Below are positions 57,222-64,000 of a stretch of DNA of 64,000 nt, piece by piece; the first letter of the stretch is position 1; each line of letters starts with the position of its first letter. The stretch covers positions 466,855 to 530,854 of the forward strand of contig QAOA01001875.1 in the NCBI GenBank assembly GCA_003255065.1, in the 5' to 3' direction. The translations under genes and the position numbers were made by a program. Source of the DNA: Cercis canadensis. Its lineage: Eukaryota > Streptophyta > Magnoliopsida > Fabales > Fabaceae. The notes under the pieces are model-generated. The model did no database searches. It saw only the letters and a list, made by a program, of their open reading frames with translations, and was not told the origin of the DNA.

Positions 57222-59717
57222 GCACCATTAGTTGAAGAATATAGATAAGAGATCAAATAAGAAGCCAATCTGCAGGTGCAGAGAAGGAGAATTTCAGTTT
57301 CAGTGGGGGACATAATAATATGTGTTGGTTGTTGTGTGAAGATTTAGATTTTGGTTGTAAATTAGTGTAATGCACAAATGCTATATACATAAATAGAAAG
57401 CAAGCATTTTAATGCCATGAAAGTTCTTCATTGACTACAAACAAAACTTGAAGGCCCAAAAAGATTCTCAAGAATGTGGTCATCAGAATTATGTAGGTAT
57501 GAGCTTGAGAACTCCACCTCATTTTCTCTTTTGAGAAAGGTCCATAAATTACCATCTAAGAATCATCTGTCCCATGACTTGTGATATATTACAAATACCC
57601 AAATGAAACAGCTAACTGTTGAATTCTATTTATCTCAAGAAATATTCCACACCCACTTTCTGTGGTCACTTCTTAGTCTTCTATACCCATACCCCACCTC
57701 CAATTACTTTGTTTGCATATTAATTATGCTTGGTTGTCGTTGGATCTGTAGACTAGGGTCTCTCCCATTTTCAAATGCCTACATTAATTAATCAAACTAT
57801 TAATGATGAACACAGACAGAGTCAAGTATGCTTTTTCTAGTGTTACCATGTCCAGGTAAAGAGCAATTCAATTGATTCATCATTACACCTCCCCAACAAG
57901 GGACACATATATTTATTTATGTTACAATTCAATTTCAATGAAGCTACCTACACATGATACAGGGTGTTTCCATTTGAATTAATATAAGAAGATTTAAACG
58001 AAGTTAATTGAATTCAGATAGAAACACTTTCGCGGGTGTACACAAGTATGATTCTGAATGACACATAAGTAGAGGAACTCTTTCAATTTAAAGTAATTCT
58101 AATAAACTGCTTTTGAACTTTTATGTGAAATGATTGATAAAAGCAAATGATTTTGATATAATGAAAGTGATCATACTTTTTCTTTTTGATTGGGAAAGTG
58201 TTCATACTTTTCAAAAGCAGTAACAGGAAGAAGCCTCATTTGATGTCACCAATTGATTTCACAGGTAAAATTAGAAACAGGGTAAAGGTGTATCTCTATG
58301 ATTTTGCTTGAGGCCAAAAGTGGATCAGAAAGAGCTATAAGACAAGTACTACTTGTACCACACTTACTATAATCAGCTTTAACAATATCATTTATGTTCT
58401 TCAACTGCATGGCCTATGGTGAGCATCCAAGGCCAATAGTTACCTCATTTCATCATTAAGTTCCAAGAGAAAAACAAAAAAGAGAAGAGAACAAAAACAA
58501 GGGATGGTGGATTCGGGATAGGAATGGTGTCATAAGTCAAGTTACTATGTGCATTGTTGTTTTGTCCTTTTTGTTTCACGTCCATTTCTGACAATCTGGA
58601 CCACCGAAAGCAGAAAGCTAGCTAGGATCTAAGTCTCATCCGTGAATCGACAGAGGATAAAATAGGAATACAATGCAAACTAACCGAGAATTTCAGATAT
58701 ATATTGTCTCAATAATTTCCCATTAATGATTAATCCTTAAAAGTTAAAATGGGTTTCTCTTGATAAATAATAAGGTAATTTTAAGCAGCTATAGCATTTC
58801 TGATCTGACTATGAGAATTAACTTTAAGAAATGAGTATCCTCGTGTCATGACAATGAGAGGTTCGGGTTCCAATCAGGGAGTTGTCTCAGCAGACAAAAC
58901 CACCTTGTCATTTGGTAAAGCATCATAACTAGAAGAATATCATATTAAGAAAAATTGTTGAGCTCTGCAACATTCTTCAGGTCTACCTGCTCAACCTAGA
59001 GGGATTTTTAATATTATCAAGCTTGCTAGTTGCTATACTTAGAGAGATTTTTAAGAAAGTCTGAATTGAAACAATTGATCAATAAGCTAAAAATTATAGA
59101 CTAGATGGATTAGCGGATCCTATAATTATCAAAATGCTGTGAAAACTGTGGGCACTTCTTTTGATCTCAGCCGATGATTTGTTTATACAGAAACCTTTGC
59201 ATAATTTGAGTAGTTAGATTAAAGTTTAACAACACTATAAAATTTAAATAGACACAATGATATCACAAAGATTGGTCCTCGCCAAGCTGTGTTAAAAGGG
59301 CAGGAATAAAGAGCTAGTTCTACGTAACATGATGGCTTTCTTTTTTCGGGTCTTAAATAGATGATGCCCCGCACGTTCAAAGCCAGCATTGGTATGGAAA
59401 AGAATAAAGTAAAAGATAACAACACGACACGTGAAGCCAAACAATGATTAGTTACTAAGGTGAAAATTACCCATTTAAACATGGGAACCACATTCATTCA
59501 GTAAATCTGATTTAGAAATCGAGTGCATTTGTAACACCAACAATATCAACTCTGATTGTGTATGGACAAGGGCTACAGAGTGTCCTCGTCAAGTAATTTA
59601 CATTCTAAGACTGCTGCCATACACAGAAAAACCAAAGCAAAAGGAAAGTTGCTTTTCTTTTCTCCCTCTTTTTTTTTTTTTTTTTGGCTGTTGAGTGAGT
59701 CATAAAACCATGCACCT
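57222..59717. other. Intergenic region between convergent nsLTP and IQD genes
   Basis: No gene supported. The left part includes the nsLTP 3' UTR and the right part (to about 59.5 kb) the 3' UTR of the minus-strand IQD gene. A weak tRNA-like segment (GAGGTTCGGGTTCCAATC) near 58859-58876 may be a SINE remnant. Confidence 0.4.
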
Positions 59718-62700
59718 TCACCTTAAATTGGTACTCCCAATTCTGTTCAAACGCCTTGAGGGTGGATAGCCTTTGCTCCTGAAATCAACTTCCCTATCTG
59801 AACTAGGCACTACATCCCAAAGTCCCTGAACAGATCTCCTGGTTAAACCATATCTCTCAAACTCCAACCTTTGCTTTGGGGCACTCTGTGATCTTACCTT
59901 AGCCTTGGAAGATTCAGTGTTTGCCATGTAATTGGGATGACCTGAACAGCCATTGAAGAAGCCCCATGAACACTCACTCCTTGTGGGTGTAAAGGGGCCC
60001 TTCCTTGCACCAGTTCCAGGCCTAGATGAGGCAGAAAATGCTTGTGGACTATTCTCAGCAGTTCTTGAAACAACTTCATCTTTTCCTTTGTACAACTTCA
60101 AAGAGCTCAGAGATAACACCTCCCTAGATGAGAGACTTTGATTTAGAGCTTTTGTTGATCGTTTTGACGGAGAGTCATATGTTGTAAAATTCTCGTTATT
60201 ATAATCAGAAGCCAAACAATAATGTGCTGTCTGAAAAGAGCTGCTACTACGGTTGGAGTTCAAGTGTGGCTTCCAAGTATCTACTTCGAGAATCTTGTCA
60301 TTCTTCTCATCATCAGTGTGACCAGTTTTCAATGGAGCATCACGTTGCTGGTTCCAAACACTTTCTTCCATCCAACGGTCTAACCAATTTGAACCAAACC
60401 GAGCTCTCTCTGCGTCAATGTCCCTAAAATTTGCATTGGAACTACATCTCTACATGTTGTAACAGAATAATACAATTAAAGGTTGAAGTACATCAATTCT
60501 AAGTAAGAGAGGTACACCATTTACGAGCCCTAGAAGATTCACAATGCAGTGCATTGGAAATATTATGTGTACCTTCAGGATAGAAGACCCATCAAATTTT
60601 GTACTATGGGCACGAAGTGGGTGGTCATAATATTCAGGAACCTGCAATTAATTATAAATTAAAAAAAAAAACCAAAAAGTAAATGGTAGATGAACCATTC
60701 TTCATATAGTAATAATCATCAATCTTTTGTTACATTAGTGTATGCTAATAGCACAGTCTACATAATCAAAAGCAACTTTATATAGTAGATTAATAGTTCA
60801 AAGCATGATGAAGCACATTTCAATCCTATCCCCACCATTCAACCTAAAACCCTTTAGCCCATAGGAGCATGCTTAAGAACCAGCTTGACAAGATGCTACT
60901 TATGACAGGGTGGAAAGTTATTTTGCAGCAGATATTAAATTGCAACAATTGGTGGGGTGGGAGGTCAAAGGATAAAAAAAAAGTATGCAAAAGTTGAATT
61001 TTTAAAAGGTGACATGTTGGAAGAAAGTAAGGTGCCATTATATAGCTTTTCTAACAAGTTAGGTTTATGTCCAGACATAAATTTAAGGAGGAAAATTATG
61101 TTTACTTACTGGGTGATGAGATAGTGAAGACTTGCTAGAATGCAAATTATCTGATAAGTGTGAACGAGATGCACGTGCCCGGGCTTGCAGTCGTACCAAT
61201 GTTTGCATGCGCCTCAGCATGTCTGCGGTTTGCTTTCTTACTATGTGGCCCCTCACCAATGCTTGCAACTTCACCAGTGCTTTAAGTGCTCTCAATGCCC
61301 TCCTTGCCTTCCAAATTCACCCAAAAATGTCACTTAAAAATACCAGTTCATATTCTACTCGAGGCTACACAATAGAAGGTGACCTCTCCACCCGTTCTCA
61401 ATGAGATTTGAACATGGAAACTCCGAAAGGGATAGTAGGTTTGCATAAAATAAATAAGACCCGCTATGGTTCTTAAAGCACGGAATATAAAAAAGGTAGA
61501 GACTGGTGGACGAGATCATTGTTTCTCTCTCTCTCTCTCTCNAAAATGTCACTTAAAAATACCAGTTCATATTCTACTCGAGGCTACACAATAGAAGGTG
61601 ACCTCTCCACCCGTTCTCAATGAGATTTGAACAAACTCCGAAAGGGAGAGTCGGTTTGCATAAAATAAATAAGACCCGCTATGGTTCTTAAAGCACGGAA
61701 TATAAAAAAGGTAGAGACTGGTGGACGAAATCATTGTTTCTCTCTCTCTCTCTCTCACACACACACGTTTTAAAACTTTCCTTCATTGATGATCTTTTTC
61801 ATCCACAGAAGCATTAGTCATTACAAATATCTTAATGTAAAGTGATAAGTAGAGTGAATGTTACAACCTAATCTGTATCTTTCTTCCTTTCTTTCCTTTT
61901 TAAATGTGTACACCTTTAAGGCTTTAACAGTTTAACTACTTTTGTTCTTTTCCAGGATATATATTCCCGTAAAAGTTAGAATGTCTATTATCTTTAATGT
62001 AAAGTGAAAAGCTTTCTTTTCCTCTAAAGCATGGTTTTGTTTTGGATTTGCCAAAAACAAGTTCAACACGAAATCAATACTTAACCATACTTAAGCAAAT
62101 AATAATAAAAATAAACAAATAATCAATGTTAACCAAAACCAACTCACCTAACATCATTCTATTTCATATTGTAAAAGCAAACATTAAAACCAACATATAG
62201 GCCATGAACAAAGACACTTAGTTAATGGCGGGTTGGCACAGGGCCACCCTTGACTGAATAGGAGACAACACAACATCCTCAAAAGTAACCAAAAACATTA
62301 ACATCCCCGCCAAAAGAAATGTACACCGGCACTATAATTTATCCAAGGTCTGGTTTTTTATTTTAGGGCTACAGGTGTAAAATTTCACAAGAAGAAAATT
62401 ACGGTGAAAACCATGAAGGTGAACTAAAAAAAAATTGATGCGTGAATGTGATAATCAAATCACAAATGCGCCAAATTGTCGGTGGCAACATATTTGCCCA
62501 AACTTATACAACAGACGCGGCTTCCAGAATCTTACAAATTACAATAAAAGATTAATATTTTAATTAATTTGATGGATTATTTATTTTTGGAAGCAAGTAT
62601 GGTGTGGTGTGGTCTAAGGGGGGACCAAGACCAATGTCCACGGAACACGTAGCTATCAACTGGGCAAAAAATCATAGACACAAAAAAGAATTATTTGACT

Positions 62701-63392
62701 AGTGTTTGTTTACCGAGAAAAACACCAGGAAAAATTCCAACCCAGCGAGAAAAATTGACGAAAAGCAAGCACAGAACACGGAGAGTCAACAAATTTTGAA
62801 ATTAGCTGACGTGAGTATGACCATGTGAGAATTCAAAACTGCACCCGGAAAACCACGAGGCAACTGAATTGACCAAAAACTCCTATCCTCGGGAATGAAC
62901 AAAATTTGACTAGACGAAATTCCAGGGTTATTTTAGTAAAAGAAGAGACATATAATATACAGTACTTACCAAGTAACCACGGAACGCCGATTGGAGCTTA
63001 ACGGCTGCGACCTCCATCGCCCACCGTTGCTGGCTGGTGGTAACGTGCGCCGCGATGGCGGCCCTGCTGCTAGTACTGGGGCCGGTTCCGCCGCTTGTAA
63101 GTCTGACTACCTCTGCTGCGGCATGGGCGGCGGCGAGAGCGGCCTCCGCGACGGCCGCCGTAGCCGCCGCCACAGCTATGGCATGCTTATTGGTGTCTAT
63201 GGATTCGCTGAAAGGAGCAGAGGATGTGGAGGGGTCGAAGTCGTTGAGAGTAGGGGGAGCGGTGTTGGACTTGTCCTTGGTTGAGGTCTTGGCGAAGCTC
63301 CATCTTTTCTTATCCTTACCCTGCTTAGGACCCGACCCACCGGAGGAATTACCCGATTTTTTGCCTCCGAAAAGACGCTTGAGAAAGCCCAT
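59718..63392 (-). CDS. IQD24: IQ67-domain calmodulin-binding protein, IQD24-like, four exons
   Basis: Plant IQD scaffold protein that binds calmodulin and links it to microtubules or membranes. Exons (5' to 3') are 63392-62970, 61307-61110, 60641-60573 and 60449-59718, joining in frame to 473 aa. The N-terminus [12 protein letters not shown] and the Ala-rich [21 protein letters not shown] helix are followed by the IQ67 domain at about residues 126-192 ([20 protein letters not shown], then [16 protein letters not shown] and [14 protein letters not shown]). A phase-0 intron splits GYL|ARR, the family's characteristic position. The conserved block [12 protein letters not shown] and the C-terminal [23 protein letters not shown] support the IQD22-24 group. 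The protein is basic overall. The first intron is 1.7 kb and contains an N-joined repeat. Confidence 0.9.
61324..61757. repeat. 215-bp direct repeat meeting at a single N, in an IQD intron
   Basis: Positions 61324-61541 recur at 61543-61757 with small differences (one copy lacks TGGAAAC-type bases and differs at GATAGTAGG versus GAGAGTCGG). The N at 61542 follows a CT microsatellite at the end of the left copy. Most likely alternative haplotypes or an unmerged overlap, just upstream (on the minus strand) of IQD exon 2. Confidence 0.85.
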
Positions 63393-64000
63393 GTCTCATT
63401 GGTGTTGAAGAGGTTTAAGAAGGGTTCGGGTCTTTCATGGAGCAAAGCATGTTTTAAGATTTTGGGTACTCACTCTGTGACTCAGAGAGAGAGAGAGAGA
63501 GAGAAGGAATAGAAGAAGTCGCTGAAAATCTGAAGTTGGAACACTGGGATTATGTAGTTGGAATGGAAGAGTTGGATGTGGGGAATGTTTAGACTTCACT
63601 GTTCAATTTGACGCTCTCTCAAAGAGTCTGTTAAACACGCGCAGTTCATATTTTTCCCCTCCTTTTTAGTTCAAAATTTATTATACTATTATTATCTTAA
63701 GGTCTACAATAAACATTAATAAAATTATGTATGAATACTACAGAATTTGTGATCATTAAATTATCTTAGGGTCTACAATACACATGGTTTTATTTTATAC
63801 ACATATGTATGTCCATGAAGATTTTTGTGCAAAAGGTCAAAATCCGTGTTAGAATATACATGCGGACTTATCTATTTGGATAAAGTGATGCGCAATTTTT
63901 TGTATTTTTAGGAAATATGCAAATTTTTGTATTGATTGAAAGGAAGATTCCTAAAAATCACAAAAGAACAATATAAAGAACAAAAATTACTATAAATATA
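63393..64000 (-). promoter_or_regulatory. Leader and promoter region of the IQD gene
   Basis: Contains the 5' leader of the IQD gene, with a GA microsatellite at about 63484-63504 (CT on the gene strand), then AT-rich upstream DNA to the window end. No separate gene is visible. Confidence 0.4.

Noticed and set aside
1-64000. CRISPR array, phage, operon or bacterial gene cluster
   Set aside because: No regularly spaced repeats or prokaryotic genes; intron-rich plant genes and plant repeats explain the window.

Overview
This is a window of nuclear DNA from a eudicot plant. It is AT-rich, the genes carry many introns with GT-AG signals, every protein family is a plant one, and plant-type LINE, SINE and MITE repeats fill the gaps. 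No bacterial, viral or organellar segment is evident. All exon boundaries were set by hand from splice signals, reading-frame continuity and family knowledge; no search was run. I cannot name the species.

Layout, left to right. 0.4-1.4 kb (+): a complete four-exon PEBP gene of the BFT/TFL1 flowering-repressor type. 3.1-8.4 kb (-): a complete ten-exon ankyrin-RING ubiquitin ligase (XBAT33). 8.5-21 kb: gene-poor, with two long-TIR elements, nested MITEs, tandem duplications and simple repeats. 21.0-22.4 kb (-): an intronless PORR-domain organelle RNA-splicing factor (WTF9). 22.7-23.2 kb: a whole-element fold-back repeat. 24.0-29.9 kb (-): a complete nine-exon HD-ZIP class IV factor (ANL2/HDG1 group). 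31.5-38.5 kb: gene-poor. 38.5-44.8 kb (-): an L1-type LINE with both ORFs open, including an RNase H domain. 45-50.4 kb: gene-poor with SINE-like copies and a hairpin-rich TIR element. 51.0-54.1 kb (+): a five-exon rhomboid protease (RBL2/RBL3 type). 56.2 kb (-): tRNA-Val(AAC). 56.6-57.2 kb (+): an eight-cysteine lipid-transfer protein. 59.7-63.4 kb (-): a four-exon IQ67-domain calmodulin-binding protein (IQD24-like).

The protein genes do not form one pathway. They look like an ancestrally conserved neighbourhood: XBAT33, an HD-ZIP IV gene, a rhomboid and IQD24 recall, from memory, the Arabidopsis run At5g07270-At5g07240.

Six direct repeats each meet at a single N. I read these as unmerged contig overlaps or alternative haplotypes, not real duplications. 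One of them suggests the LINE is absent from one allele. I found no convincing previously undescribed system. The most unusual items are the LINE's in-frame ORF1/ORF2 layout with two adjacent stops, the suspected empty allele, a GC-AG intron in XBAT33, and several palindrome-rich non-autonomous elements.
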